Of a stretch of DNA of 64,000 nucleotides, positions 10,701 through 22,407 are shown piece by piece. The stretch is from Amylostereum areolatum. Taxonomy: Eukaryota > Basidiomycota > Agaricomycetes > Russulales > Stereaceae. The stretch lies in assembly GCA_012932865.1 (NCBI GenBank), contig SAXG01000076.1, positions 62,001 through 126,000 on the forward strand, written 5' to 3'. Position 1 is the first letter of the stretch. Each line of letters opens with the position of its first letter. Made by a program: the position numbers and the translations under genes. The notes below the pieces were generated by a model. That model saw nothing but the letters and a program-made list of their open reading frames with translations, searched no databases and was not told the origin of the DNA.

Positions 10701-12450
10701 TGGAGGTCTCGTACTTCCTTCGCATGCTTTGCATTCAGAGACTTGGTCTGCTCCCGGTGGATGTCTTGCTCGCATAGACACTTCTGTCGTTGTTCTTCCT
10801 TCTCGGCCGCTTCCTCCTCCAACTGAGCACGGAGGGTTAGCGTACGAATCGGAGAAGACACTGAAGGCATGGTACCTTGGTGCGAAGAGTCTGCAGCTCC
10901 GCCGCATGGTTCGCCGTGATCGAAGCGAGCTGTGCTCGATGAGCGTTTGTCTCAATATCTATCCTGTCCTCCGCGGTGTCCAGCTAGTCGCAATCAGCCC
11001 GTGCGCATAGCGAAAGATGCCGAGATATGCTCACTTTTGCCTGAAGGTCTCGTAGCCACCACCCCATGCCTCGTATTCAAGGACATGACCTCTTCCTGGC
11101 GAGCGTCCTGCTGGCGCACAAACTTCCGTCGTTGTTCTCCTTTCTCCGCCTGCCTACGCTTCTAACTCTTGAGACTGTGCCCCCTCCCCCGACGCGACAC
11201 CTAGCTATTACAGGGCAAGTCAATATACGTAGTGACGATTGGAAAGGTATGGAGGATGCGTCACCTCTCCGCAATTTTGCATTGTTATCGAGTCGTTCAT
11301 CGTCAAGGTTTCGCTCTTCCCTTGGTGGATATCTTTCTGATCTGAAATCGTCTGCACCTGGTGCAGCAGTGAGTGATTGGGTATAAACAGAGATGACAAA
11401 AACAATTACCCCAACGCACACCTTCTGCACCTCCTCCCCGTGCATCCTTTCCAAGGGATGGGACGGCTTGATCGCGGATTCCTCCCGCAGTTTGTTGACA
11501 GCATGTTCGCTTCTTGGCGTCCAATCCACCTTCAAAGCTGTTAGCGTCAGCTGTAATATATTCTCGTGCCGACATGCCTTCATGCGCCGTTCGCTCTCTG
11601 ACGCTCCCCAGTTCGCCTCTTGACAACCTTCGAAGCCCCGGTCAAGTTGTTCTGCTACGCAGTGGATATCGGCGTCGATGCCCCCCTCAGGCGCTGAGAT
11701 CAGGTCCCTTGAACCTCCCGGATTCCCGCCAACCAGTGTGTTATGGGGCCTTGAAGTCGGGGGATCCGTGTTTTGAGCCTTATCGATGTACTTCTTCAGC
11801 GAGGAAGATTCTACGACGTTATTAGTATCAGCATCGCTGCGGTTCGTCAAACAGGACATCCCAAACCTTGAGTAGATTCAATGTCGCCGTTCCTCAAACT
11901 GTCCTCTTGAAGCGCGGACGTGTCCTGCAGCTCCTGCACCTGGCATGACAGATCCTTCTTTTCGCGTTCAAGATCGTTAATTCGGGCTTGCAAAGATGCC
12001 GTACTTCCGTGGTCGACCTCGATTGCATTGACCGGTTCTTCCTGATGTGGGTGTAGATCTTCGTCTTGCAGATCCTGAGCGCGTTTCGCAAGCTCGAAAT
12101 TTTCTCCTTCAAGGACGACAATTCGGTTCTAGAATGATGTCATCGACACCGGTGTCTAAGGATAGTGGAAAGCGGGAAAACATTGTGATAAGTTGAGACA
12201 TTGGAGAAGGCGCAAGCTGGTGGATGGGGGGAAAGCACGCAAAGTGCACGGTGATGATTTGATGTACGTCTGCAAGTAAGTACCTAACTCGTGTACAATG
12301 CGTGGCCCCGTCGAGCCTTCTCCACATGCTGCTAAAGACCTGGGCTCGGTTAGAAAACGCCGACACGAGAGGGAGGAAACGCACCTCTACGGACAGAATG
12401 AGTATAGAAAGATCGTTCATCCCCCCGCCGTCATGACCTCGCTTCCTACG
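7726..12450 (-). CDS. Long coiled-coil protein with tandemly repeated exons
   Basis: Many exons were traced: 12128-11867, 11810-11422 and 11357-11265 (phases agree), then a series of about 75-residue modules down to 9.4 kb, shorter coiled-coil exons to 8083, and a last exon ending at 7726. The module consensus is LDxAQG...QLDST..NHATELQSLRAQLEEE...QRQ...EQDxHREEVxSLNAKHAxxVRDLQxK (pattern; x any), a continuous heptad coiled coil. The tail is basic and Pro/Ser/Thr-rich (KKRKIGPPRTRK). One upstream junction and the start codon (somewhere in 12.2-12.45 kb) are unresolved. A paralogue lies at 30800-33127: both share an ExREx..xxVxxKVVxAExxL core and the KKR tail. No motor, kinase or other catalytic domain is visible; a structural or tethering role is only inferred from the coiled coil. 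Confidence 0.7.
9519..11035 (-). repeat. Tandemly duplicated exon-intron units, about 276-338 bp each
   Basis: Equivalent splice donors fall at about 9519, 9851, 10139, 10415, 10691 and 11029 (plus-strand numbering), giving spacings of 332, 288, 276, 276 and 338 bp. Exons code for near-identical 75-residue coiled-coil modules. The roughly 51-nt introns between them are also alike (GTAAGC-ATCTCG...GGGCTGAT...CAG), so whole exon-intron units, not exons alone, were duplicated. Confidence 0.85.
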
Positions 12451-12604
12451 ATCGGTATTGCCACATTGTCCCGGGAGCGGAAGTAGTTGAAGTAGACAGA
12501 TATGCGACATGCCAGCGACCTTGGACTCGTATCGGGTTGTGTGTCAGGTTTGGACTGTCAAGGCTTGGGGTTAAGACCAAGACTCAAGAGTCGCTTCACC
12601 CGAG

Positions 12605-13899
12605 GAGCGAAAGAAAAGGACGCACGGCAACAGTGCATGCTTCGGCTCGGTTGATTGATTGATTTTCATGGCGCATAGCGTTCTGCGAGTGGACACCTGC
12701 ATGCAAGACTGGATGTCAACGCTGGTTTGAGAGGAGGAGGATATATATGCGGACGCACAAGTTGGAGAGACTTTTACAGCGCGCCGCAGGCTTCTTTCGC
12801 GATCGACTCGTCGTCCTTGTCCTCGCTCTGGACTGGCATGGATTTTTGATGGCTCGACTCTGGACGTCATGAGCCCAGATGGGTGATAGACGCGGACATG
12901 ACGAGGGCGACGAAGGGACCTAAAAACTGTCTGAGGGTTTAGAGGTTTCGACAACAAGCCGCGACACGCACCGACAGGATGATATTCCACTGGTTGTTTC
13001 CGATGGATTTGATAAGAGTCCCGTCATGAGTGAGCTGTACGAAGAGAGATGCAAGGAGATGCAAGAGAGATGCACCAAGAGAGGATGCGTGAAGAGAATT
13101 GAGTGACTACAAGCCAGAGTTCGGAATCGGCGAAGGCTCCGAGATGAACTGCACGTGACTTTAATTTGTTGAGAATTCGGAAGCGAAGTCTGTCTCGACT
13201 CTTCAAGCTTCAAGCTTCAAGCTTCACTCAACGTTCACCTATCCTGGCTCCTCTGCGATGCCACACTAAAAACTTCCCTCAAAACTTCTAACGTGGACTG
13301 GATTTTGATCATGTTCTGCCTCGCCGATGTCCCCCCTCGACCTCGTGAGCACCTTTCCTTCGTTTCACGTACGATCACCCCGCCAAACCGACTTCAAGTT
13401 ACAATTCGACAATGCCATCTCAACCACCATCCAGAGCACAACTCTACGCTTACCCGTACGACTCCCCGCTTACCCGTACGACTCCACGCTCATCCTCCGC
13501 TCAGAGACCGTCGCGGACGTGACCGACACCTTCCCACCGACCTTTCACCGCCTTGACGACCTTGTCCCCGGGGCAACTTCCTTATTGCCATCCGACGGCC
13601 TCCACCTCGCCTTCCGGCACATCATCACGATATCTTGTTTTCCCGTCGATGTCGTCCCCATCCCGGAAACGCTGCTGGATCCCAACCCTCGACGCTCCCG
13701 AACCCGTCTCGCCTTGCTCGAAACCCTCCACCGTTCGGCGTTAGGGCTGGGGCGCGCTCACTCGATATTGCAAACGCGTCGCCCACGGCTGCCTTGCTCC
13801 TCGGAAACCCTACCAAGATCTCTCCGCGAGCGCCACAAACAGGAAGGCTACCAAGGCCACGGCGTCGCTTTCCGCGCGCGTTCCTCCCGGTCGCACTAC
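12605..13899 (+). repeat. Inverted repeat, left arm (1295 bp)
   Basis: Near-identical in reverse complement to 33972-35287. Identity starts within GAGCGAAAG near 12605 and ends at TCGCACTAC (13891-13899); beyond each end the flanks are unrelated. Only scattered substitutions and one about 18-20-bp insertion (in the right arm) separate the copies, so the duplication is recent. It holds a coding-like frame, a TATATAT box (about 12741-12747), a run of three AAGCTTG heptamers (13201-13225) and a 21-bp tandem repeat (about 13446-13487). Confidence 0.9.
13201..13225. repeat. AAGCTTG heptamer run (three units)
   Basis: CTTCAAGCTTCAAGCTTCAA..., the longest run in the window, within the left inverted-repeat arm and mirrored in the right arm at 34645-34670. 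Confidence 0.85.
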
Positions 13900-14115
13900 C
13901 CTCCCACGACGCAATGCCAACCGCACCACTCCCCTTTCGATCCGACCTCCCCCATGTCCTGTATTCTTCCTCCTCAAAGCTTCCTCATCTGCAACTACGA
14001 CGACTTGCTCACGCCTTCGTTTCCACTTCTATTTGCATTCCCTTGCCCCTCACGATGTCTCTTCATCTCGCACTGCGTTTGGTCCTCGTCCCAAGTGGAT
14101 GCTTATGGTGCGTAA
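13327..14115 (+). CDS. Hypothetical protein, left inverted-repeat copy
   Basis: 262-codon open frame with C-rich third positions like real genes here. The first 190 or so codons lie in the duplicated arm and match the right copy (33666-34544) almost exactly; after 13899 the sequence is unique, so the two proteins share the N-terminus (from MSPLDLVSTFPSFHV) and differ at the C-terminus. An internal 7-codon repeat (LRLPVRLP) comes from a 21-bp DNA repeat. No motif is recognised. Splicing could alter the 3' half. It may be a genuine orphan or an untranslated frame. Confidence 0.35.
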   Translation: MSPLDLVSTFPSFHVRSPRQTDFKLQFDNAISTTIQSTTLRLPVRLPAYPYDSTLILRSETVADVTDTFPPTFHRLDDLVPGATSLLPSDGLHLAFRHIITISCFPVDVVPIPETLLDPNPRRSRTRLALLETLHRSALGLGRAHSILQTRRPRLPCSSETLPRSLRERHKQEGYQGHGVAFRARSSRSHYPPTTQCQPHHSPFDPTSPMSCILPPQSFLICNYDDLLTPSFPLLFAFPCPSRCLFISHCVWSSSQVDAYGA

Positions 14116-14584
14116 TCAAACCCGTCCTCAAGGATGATTGATTGACCTCAAAACTGCCAGTGTATTGCTGTGGCCTTCGCCGGCTTCATTGGCATTCCCT
14201 TCCATTGAACGCAGTCGTACCCCTATCCTGCGAGCCTCCACCCCCATTCAATTCGCCGTCCTCTTTTCACGGTGGAGCGGCGATTCCGCATGCGGTGGTG
14301 CTTGCTTGTTACAATACATGTTTCGTCGCGCGACCTGGAAGATAAGGGCTGGCCTAAGTTTTCCTCGTCACTCGAAAACACTCGGTCAATAGAATTTTGT
14401 ACCTATGCTGCTTTTACCTTTTGGGGTGTGAGATCTGGATACGAAGGCCGGGCAAATACAGGTACCTCGTCGGCGAAGTCGATGGATAGCCGTTAACATA
14501 ACATGAACGAGCGTATAACAAAGTCCCATTCGCTCTCTCGTTTGCGGCCTAGCATTAAGTGACCATGAAGCAATAGAGCACATA

Positions 14585-17001
14585 TTATTGCAATGGCTGC
14601 CCGTGCACACGCACACGATACAAACAAGTGTGATCGCGTCCCCAGTTACTGACCACTCGTAGAACAGCCACACGAAAATAAATACCCAACCCACGAACAT
14701 CCCGTCCGACAGAGAAGGTCTGCACCGGATCCTGTGCGGTAATATTGTACTCAAACGAGACCAAACGCACATACTTTCCTGAGTCCATCCAAGCAGTCGG
14801 GTACGACTCATTCCCAACGCCGTCCACCCCAAGTTGGCGGGCTATGCCCTCCTCCCAGGTCCCTACCTTCCACAAGTCCTCGTCACGGTCCACAAGGCCC
14901 CACAGCTCCATCATACGGGGGGCGCTGGTTATATCCCAGGTCAACTCTCGAGCGACGTGGTCGATGGTGACCTCTTCGATGTGTACCGGATGAGCCAGGT
15001 TAATGCCCAGTTGCCCTTTCCCCCCAGCGAACAACCAGCAATTTCCGTGGTGATTCTCGTGGCTGAGAGCAATAATGGGTGGATGGCCGATCATCTCAGT
15101 GTCCCCTGTAAGGGCCTTGAGTACTGCAGCGTACGTGTTCGGCTGATAGGTTGGGGAGGTGAGAGAGTGGATCACCGAGGCGCCGCTAGACTGGAGAGCG
15201 AAGTCGGCTTTGGCCACAGTATCTTTGCTTCGCAACACCGCGATGCTAAGTAGGCGATCGGTGAAGTCCTCCCATTGGTCGGTCCCGAAGGCTTGGTCGA
15301 CCTTTCCCTCCGTTCCGCGAACGCGTTCTTCTAAAGCAATCTGCCCTGCTGCCGCCTGTGCGCTGCTAGAGGCAAGCTCCCTGCGAATATCACCCTCGAG
15401 GGAGAGTAGACGCTCCTCGAGCGCTTCGCGAACGCCAGATTCTTCCCGCTGATATGTGCTGAGGGCGTGGTCGACCTTGTCTTCCATACCACGAATGCGT
15501 TCTTCTAGAGCTTTCAACCCTTCTTCCGCCTGCGTCTCGCTAGAGGCAAGCTCTCTGCGAATGTCATTCTCGATGAAGAGTAGACGCGCCTCGAGCGCTT
15601 CGTGAACGGCAAATTCCTCCCGCTGGTCTGTGCTGAGTGCGTGGCCGACCTTGTCTTCGATACCCCGAACGCGTTCGTCCAGAGCAGTCATCCCTGTTGC
15701 CGCCTGCGTCTCGCTAGAGGCAAGCTCTCTGCGAATGTCATTCTCGATGAAGAGTAGACGCGCCTCGAGCGCTTCGTGAACGGCAAATTCCTCCCGCTGG
15801 TCTGTGCTGAGTGCGTGGCCGACCTTGTCTTCGGTACCACGAATGCGTTCTTCCAGCGCAGTCAGCCCTGCTGCCGCCTGCATGCCGCTGGAAGCAAGTT
15901 CCTTGCGAATATCATCTTCGATGGAGAGTAAACGTTCCTCGAGCGCCTCCAGCCTTCCCATAGCGTCCGCGATGTAACCGAAATCCTCCTGAGGAAGCAG
16001 GCGCCGCTGGATTGACTCTACAGCTGTACTTCCTGTGGTTTGCGCATGCGCTTTCCAAGCGTTCAGTTCGCCGAAGGCCGCTTGTTCAACTTGTTCAGCA
16101 GTGCGCGTCCGCGACTGCGCCAAGGTCCGGGCGAGGGTGTCCACGGCGACTTCGAGAGTTTGAAGTCGTAAAGTATTAGGAAATGCGTGGGATACCCCTG
16201 CGCTTGATTCCTGAGAGTGCGAGCGAGGGATCGTTGTTCCGACAGAAAGCCAGGGCAGTGGAGGTATGACCAGTGATGTCAGGTCTCGAACGAATTTGGA
16301 TTGTATTGAAACTGCGATGACTATGATCAAGATGGTTGTAAAGATGAGGGGGCTCATGTTCGAGTAGACGGCCCATCTCGCCGGCTGCACAATGAGGGTA
16401 TGGAAAAGAGTTGTCTGTTCTCTTTGCAGTCCGATTCGGGTCGAGGTTCTCGGTCGAGGTAGGCGGAGGTCTGATTCGTCAGGCCTGTCAACTTCCACAA
16501 ATACCCGTCGCTCGCGCACGTTAACGGTTCTCTATAATGGGTATAAGCCGTCAGGGAATACGCTGAACGGTACGAGCAACGCACTGATATATGATCACCC
16601 TCGCTTCTACGTTCGATCCGTCGACTTTCCTCCCTCCTCTTGTATCTTGCCAAGGGTATCGTCCTTGGAGATTCGAACCGTTCGGCATCATCCTCCTGTT
16701 TTACATTGCCTTGATCGAACGCCTGGTTCGCGTGCTCCCCATCTAAAGGGGCATAATGGTCTGATGAGTTTCCACGACGATGCATCGTCACATCTCGGTT
16801 CCGACCTTCTGGGTTATGGTCCTCTGAGTCCGACACGTAGATGTGGGATTGTTCTGCCGCGCGATGCCCGTGACGGCTGGAGGCCGGATAGCGAGAAACC
16901 GAAGAACTTGAACGCCAGCCGTTCCGGGCCCGCCACGGGTGGCTGCTCGGATTCCAATGAGGGTCTATGGCGCCACGATCACCAGAGTCAGAATGAGTCA
17001 T
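14585..17001 (-). CDS. SUN-domain nuclear-envelope protein, 787 aa
   Basis: Two exons, 17001-16585 and 16531-14585, joined over a 53-nt intron (GTGCGT...TATAG, phase 0). The N-terminus is Ser/Arg-rich and would face the nucleoplasm. One membrane segment (MSPLIFTTILIIVIAVSI) follows, about residue 190-210, then a luminal coiled coil of four 58-residue repeats, then a C-terminal SUN domain: ALQSSGASV, CWLFAGGKGQLGI, HPVHIEEVTIDHV, APRMMELWG and final NWG...TCLYRVRVHG. This matches Sad1/UNC-84 proteins, which span the inner nuclear membrane and bind KASH partners in the perinuclear space to form LINC complexes (nuclear positioning, spindle-pole-body anchoring, meiotic telomere movement). Start chosen at MTHSDSGDRG, 140-150 nt downstream of a TATATA box. 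Confidence 0.92.
15255..15950 (-). repeat. Four 174-bp repeats coding 58-aa coiled-coil units of the SUN protein
   Basis: The same sequence recurs 174 bp apart (for example at 15541 and 15715). The unit reads ALEARLL-IENDIRRELASS-...-ALDERVRGIEDKVGHALSTDQREE...; the two central copies are almost identical in DNA, implying recent expansion of the luminal rod. Confidence 0.85.
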
Positions 17002-17141
17002 TGAGACGGTCACGGTGAGCTTTCCGTCGTGGTGTTGGACCAGAATTATTGGGAGTGAGAGATGCAGGAAGGGAGAACGCGGAAACGTGTATGGCGCATT
17101 GCACACGCTTGACGGCGGGTGTCGTCGGACGATCTGTAGGC

Positions 17142-17150
17142 TTATATATG
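17142..17150 (-). promoter_or_regulatory. TATA box of the SUN gene
   Basis: CATATATAA on the minus strand, about 145 nt before the chosen start codon. An AAGCTTG-type run lies 40 nt further upstream. Confidence 0.5.
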
Positions 17151-17188
17151 AGATGGTGACTTATCACTTCCAACCTCGGCACATTAAA

Positions 17189-17208
17189 CTTCAAACTTCA
17201 AGCTTCAG
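17189..17208. repeat. AAGCTTG heptamer run, degenerate
   Basis: CTTCAAACTTCAAGCTTCAG, upstream of the SUN gene promoter. Confidence 0.65.
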
Positions 17209-17552
17209 GCCTCCAGACTTTCTCTGTACCAGCGGCTTACGGCAAACTCGACGACGATAAATTCGGCGTGAAGTAGACGGGAATAACATAACCGCTATGG
17301 AAGTTCATGGATGTGAGGAGGGCTTGGATAGGCGGCCGTTGAACGTCGTACATTCCCTCTGCGTCGCGTCGTATCTCACGTAGATCTCACGTAGCACCGC
17401 ATCCACCATCGTCCTGATCTCAAAAGGATGCGGCAATGTGTATGCGAAGACATACAGCAAGCCTATGAGAGAACCGACCTATTCAGAAACACACGAGGAA
17501 CAGACCAGAACAAAACCGGTTGTTATTCATTTAACAGATGCGACTTTACGAC
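17209..17552. other. Intergenic between WD40 and SUN genes
   Basis: Would hold the 3' untranslated region of the WD40 gene and upstream sequence of the SUN gene. It contains a short direct repeat (CTCACGTAGATCTCACGTAG, near 17375-17394). No gene seen. Confidence 0.5.
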
Positions 17553-19155
17553 CTACCCCTCCAGGAAGGCCTGTACAGGCGGCCTTTGGAATTCGTCGAT
17601 GCCCTGCATGTCCCGCTGCATGCGCTCTGCATTGCGCTGTAGCGCACATACCACCGCTTCCACGGTCGTACTGAATCTGACCACGAACGATTCCGGCACT
17701 GTGCAGAAGAAAGCAAACATGCAGCCCATGACAAGAACGAGCTACTGGGAGGATTGAGAGGGTATGTCTCACGAAGAACGATGACTGACTTGCCAACGCT
17801 GCTTGAATCACATGAGATCGAAGACTCCTGTTGTCTTGAGTCCACAGGTGAATCATTGCGGGCGAATCATCGTCGGCTTCAACAGCCATGATGATGTACT
17901 TCTGGAGAAGACTGGACCCAACAGCCTGAAGAGTTCCATAACACAAAGTTGTCCAAAAATGGAGTGAAAAGACGTACCACAGCGCTGATATTCCCGGACG
18001 CTGTAAAATAGATTACCCCGAGGAAGCAAGAGGAGTATTCGACAAACAACATACTCTGGGCAGGAGTGTCTGTCAAGCGTTGCAATACTCGGCCATCGCC
18101 TTGAGGGACGGCACTGATTATGCGGAGAAATTTACCAGGACCAGCCAATAATACAATGGGGCCGCCGTGATCACGATCGATATAGAAGGCGAATTCAGCC
18201 TTCCGCCCCGGGGACGTTGTGCGTACATGAGCTGCTTGGGGGATGAAAGGATGGTCAAGGATGGAGATCCACGCAACTCCCGATGTCACGCGCGTTGCAA
18301 CGACGGCGCGTCCATCGGGACGCAACGACGCGCGTAGTCTATGCGGGCGGATGTCATAGAGGTAAAGAACGGGGATGGTGGAACTTACATGCTGTTACCC
18401 TCGGCAAGTGGTAGCGTCCAGATAATCGCACCTTCGTCGATGTTCCATGCACTGAGGGCTGTTGAGAATTAGGAGGAACCTCACTCAGGGCCACGGTCGT
18501 ACTCACACCAAGCCGTAACCAACGTATACCACGATGAGGGTAGACTTGCTTTTGAAATGAAGGCTGAAGGGGAGAGGGGCGTCGTAATGCAGAAGCTGGA
18601 GAGCGGTCGAAATGCGCAACGCTAGGCCAGTGCCTACATCAGCACAGTTGTGAGCTTATATTTATGATCGACGAAAATGCACTTTACCGTCGACCACCTC
18701 CTTCATTATTGCAATGCAGGATAGCGTAGCGATCGCTACGGTATCATCCTGAACCGCGATGGAGAGAATTGAGCCAACGTCCAAGCAACCAACCTGCTGT
18801 ATTTTGAGGGTATTAAGGCGATGACCCTAGGGAGGTAAATATTGCGGCGAGAGCACATGCGTGAAACCACCCTCACCCTCACCCGCGTAAGTTCCGCTAC
18901 GTGAATCCTGGACAGACCGTCCCCGATAAACAGTCTGTCTTTGGTGTTTTGACTCCAGGCGATAGCGGTGATGGAAGCTGCCGAAGCCGCGATGCGATGA
19001 TGAATATGGCCCGGCCGGAGTGGAGGATTTTGGTAGATAGTCAGGATTCCTTGCGCACTGCCGCTGGCTGTGAAATGACCACCGGGAGAGACAGACAATG
19101 CGAGGACAGGGGAAGATGGGACTTCGATGGTCTGGGAAAGACGATAGTTAGCCAT
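17553..19155 (-). CDS. WD40-repeat protein, 414 aa
   Basis: Seven exons: 19155-18883, 18826-18688, 18633-18507, 18451-18389, 18338-17978, 17925-17790, 17698-17553; all phases agree and introns are 50-91 nt. WD40-type strands are visible: VLALSVSPGGHFTASGS...GILTIYQ (blade 1), ITAIAWSQNTKDRLFIGDG (blade 2), LVAWNIDEGAIIWTLPL and SLRPDGRAVVATRVTSGVAWISI. The C-terminus ends in a short coiled coil (ERMQRDMQGIDEFQ). WD40 propellers are protein-docking scaffolds; which complex this one serves cannot be told. The last intron (91 nt) was chosen because only it joins the frames in phase. No signal peptide or membrane segment. Confidence 0.8.
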
Positions 19156-20401
19156 GGATGAAGCTGGAGATGGGATAAGGAGAAACGAATGAGGAAGACG
19201 ATCACGGTTCGGACGCATGTTCTCCACGAGGTGTATATGTGAGTAGCCCGTAGCACTCAATCACCTCGACGAAAGAATCTCTGCTTTCTTCGAAGAATCT
19301 GGTCAAAGTTGAAGAATGTTCTCCTTCGAAGCGCCAAGTCGAAGAGAACGGAGGATATGAGGACGTTCAAGTGCAGGAGGGCCGAGGCAGCGTTTTGCCG
19401 AAACGGCTTGAGGACGACGACAAGTCTCAAGACGACGGTGGGGAAACCAGCTGCACGTGACCTCGCGCGTCGCCGCGACTTGGAATTTGGAAAGATGAAA
19501 GCTGTCGCGTTTGCGCGTGGACACCTTCAACCTCAACCTTGCCCCCTCCGTCGCCCCCCTCTCAACAGCAGCATTGCCTCACTTTCATATGTACAGACAA
19601 CGCCGGTTACATCTCCGACCCAAGGAATTCTCCACAGAAAACTGCTACTCGGTGCGTACAAATTATCTTGATGAGTGACGACCAGAACTTTCCCTCCTCA
19701 GCCCCGTTCTGTCGGTTCATTTTTCATTCCACGGAAAAAGGAAGACGACGACAATGACATCAAATTTGCTTATGAATTTGCATTTTTTGCGGTTAACTTG
19801 GGACTGGAGGAAGACTTGAAGCTTGAACGTTGAACGGTTACATTTATCAAGGTGAGTGAAAAATAGAACCAAGCCCCCATACATTATGTAAAGTTTCACC
19901 TTGGTAAGGACAGCCCCTTCCTCTTGCTTCCCTCGACTCTCGAGAGCCTGAGTGTGCAGGACGGCCCACGCTCTCACGCCGCCTCAAGGCCTCAAGGCCT
20001 CCCCCTCGATCCCTTACCAACATGTTCCTTCTTCCGCTGCCTCCGGTACGTTCGTTCGCTCCTCCTTGACGCTGAGTCTTCGGCTGAGTACCTGTGCGTT
20101 ATGTCGCGCCCGAATTTACGGCGCCAATAGATGCCCCAAGTCTCTTTTCGAGCACCGAGACGGGTCGACGAGAGGTCAAGGTCGCGCGAATGTTGAGTTG
20201 CAGGCTATTAACCCCGACCCAGTACAGGAAAGAAGAAATTGATAAAATTCACTCCTCCTTTTCACCGCCGACTGTTTCAACCTCCCTGTCTCGCTCCAAG
20301 ACACTCATGCGCGACCTCGCCATGGCAAAGCAGAAGCCCATCAACCATCCAGAGGAAGTACTTCGCGCTGTCCGGGGAGACATCTTCTCCAGAGTCTCGA
20401 C
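19156..20401. other. Intergenic / unresolved, heptamer motif present
   Basis: Several short plus-strand frames (for example from 20094) could be 5' exons of the coding piece at 20402, but no consistent splice chain was found. An AAGCTTG-like run is at 19814-19835. Confidence 0.4.
19814..19835. repeat. AAGCTTG heptamer run, degenerate
   Basis: ACTTGAAGCTTGAACGTTGAAC, the same motif in an intergenic position. Confidence 0.6.
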
Positions 20402-20668
20402 ACTCAGGAGAGATTTGGAGACCTCGACGTCACTTTCTTCGCTTCATCCAAACCCAAGCATCACAATCACAGCGTCGGAGACTGGAAGCTTGTTTGGGAG
20501 AGATACGAGCATACAGTCTTGGTCGCCTTTCTGGCAACGGAAATGGGACTCGTGAGCACAGGAGATACATCGTCGGCCTCTTCGGTGCTTCCGACCGAGT
20601 CATCAACTTCGACAACGTCGTTCGATCGCCAGTTTGGAACTCCAATAAACGCCTTCTATGCGATCTTG
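20402..20668 (+). CDS. Probable internal exon of an unknown gene
   Basis: An 89-codon open stretch (TQERFGDLDVTFFASSK...INAFYAIL) ending at a good donor (TTG|GTGAGT). It has no start of its own and needs a 5' exon. Amino-acid composition and the splice site argue for real coding; the family is unknown. It may be the first part of a gene continuing to 22.4 kb or a decayed remnant. Confidence 0.35.
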
Positions 20669-21297
20669 GTGAGTTAAACAACCTCTGGACCCTCTACGTT
20701 CGCCAAATATAGTCGTCTTCTTTTCAAAAGTCGTAACCCCTATCAACATTGAGCAGTTCGGACTCTACTCGCCTCTCACCCAACCCCCCCTTTCGTTCAA
20801 TTGATCATCCACGGTCTTCGTGATGGCTTCTTGCCGTTTGCGGTCGGGGGTCCTGACGGTCTCCCAAACGAGACCTCGCGCCAGAACATTTAGCCTTCGC
20901 AGAGCAGCAATGTCGAGAAGACGGATCAGTAGGACGTTACTCGTCGCCTTTCGGCCAGGCCAGGTCATCTCCCTATCCTTGTTGCATATAGAGAAGCTTA
21001 GCTGTAATTGGGGTCGAGTCTAAATTATAGCCCCTCGGATGGTCTGAATCGTGCCTCGCATCCACCATAAAGCTCCGCGGCGCGAACCCGGCTGTCCTCG
21101 ACATGGCGGAGTTGTCAACGTCCTCCGGCGATAGCAAGTAGATCTACTATATATCAATCTGCTACCGCCATTGCACAAGGACACAGGCACGCTGGGGCTG
21201 TAGATCATGCCGCTGGCTCAATCCACGGAAATCACCGCAAACTAACGGTTTCTGTCGACGCCACCGTCGCCGTCGTCGTCCGCTATCTCTCTCCGCC

Positions 21298-22407
21298 ATG
21301 TCAGATACCGAATCTCAGCCCAAGGTCGCCTTCAAGGCCACACGTAGCCTCCCTCACACCGAATCAACGGCAGTCAACAGTAAAGTGCGTGTCATCATAG
21401 CTTAACAATCTTCCTCAGTGCCGCTCAAGCGATGTCAATCAGGGGAGTATTCGGCATCGCCGATGGCCAGCGAGCCGCTACGGTGTCGATACAGAAATAC
21501 ACGACGTTGTTACGAGCCATCGCCCTAGTGTAAAGCAAGTCAGAATTGGTAACAGCACTCGGAGGGCCACAACGTGAGCAATACTTCATCGATTTCTCTC
21601 CGACCTTCACCCTGACTGTCACCTGGCCTTTCAAAGCCCTGCGATTCGTTTGCATGCAACTCCTCCCCCGCAAAGTCCTTCCCAAGGACGAAAAGAGGTG
21701 CAAGAATCTCTCGAAGACACGCTACATGCAGCACACAATTCTGCGGACGAAGATGTCATTTCCCTCACCGCGAAGATGCTACTTCAAGCGAGCGCCGCGC
21801 GAGACGTCGACAAATTCAATAGCATAGTCAAGACCTTCTTAGCGCCATGCGGGTGGACAACGGAAGCACGGAGCGCTCTTTCCCAGACTCTTCATACGAT
21901 CGCAACAGGATCTCAGGGAGATGGATATGTGCATCGGTCTGTCTAATCAAAAAAATACAAGCGATCCCGTTAACTGAAGGCCAATTCATCTTCAGGACAT
22001 CCCCTCCTCCCGCACTGGTGCCCTCGTCCTCCGGCAACGCTCCTATGTCAGCTGTCAGCAGTACTTTACCCCAGCTCAAATCGAGGACGTTCACCTCCCA
22101 CTCGTCGAAAGGAACCACGTACTGGTATCTGTCCATGTCATCGTCGCCCGTATCGTCGCCTCCATCGGGTCTAGAGGCAGGTCCCGGCTACATCTATCGC
22201 CACCGAAACACCTCGAACAGGACCATGCAGACATGGATGTACACAGGCGACCACGAATGGATCATCGTCGAAGACGATCACGAGCACCCGTTCATTCGCG
22301 ATCGAATCCTCACGACACGATCAGACTGGTCGCCGAGCTGGGTGACGCGAGCCTCCAAGACTACGGTGGAAGGACGACGGGCGAAGAGTGTTGGATTGGG
22401 ACGTTGA
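21298..22407 (+). CDS. Unresolved multi-exon gene, function unknown
   Basis: A plausible start is at 21298 (MSDTESQPKVAFKATRSLPH) with nearby donor-like GTAAAG. Strong coding stretches follow in differing frames: one containing VQESLEDTLHAAHNSADEDV and SIVKTFLAPCGWTTEARSAL (about 21670-21925), then across a GTGCAT...TTCAG intron into DIPSSRTGALVLRQRSYV and YFTPAQIEDVHLPLVERNHV (from about 21997). I could not join all parts in phase, so the gene may have further introns or be damaged. No family recognised. Confidence 0.35.

Noticed and set aside
16668..16682. GGTTCGAATCTC on the minus strand, like a tRNA B box
   Set aside because: It lies within exon 1 of the SUN gene and no acceptor stem, A box or cloverleaf can be formed around it.
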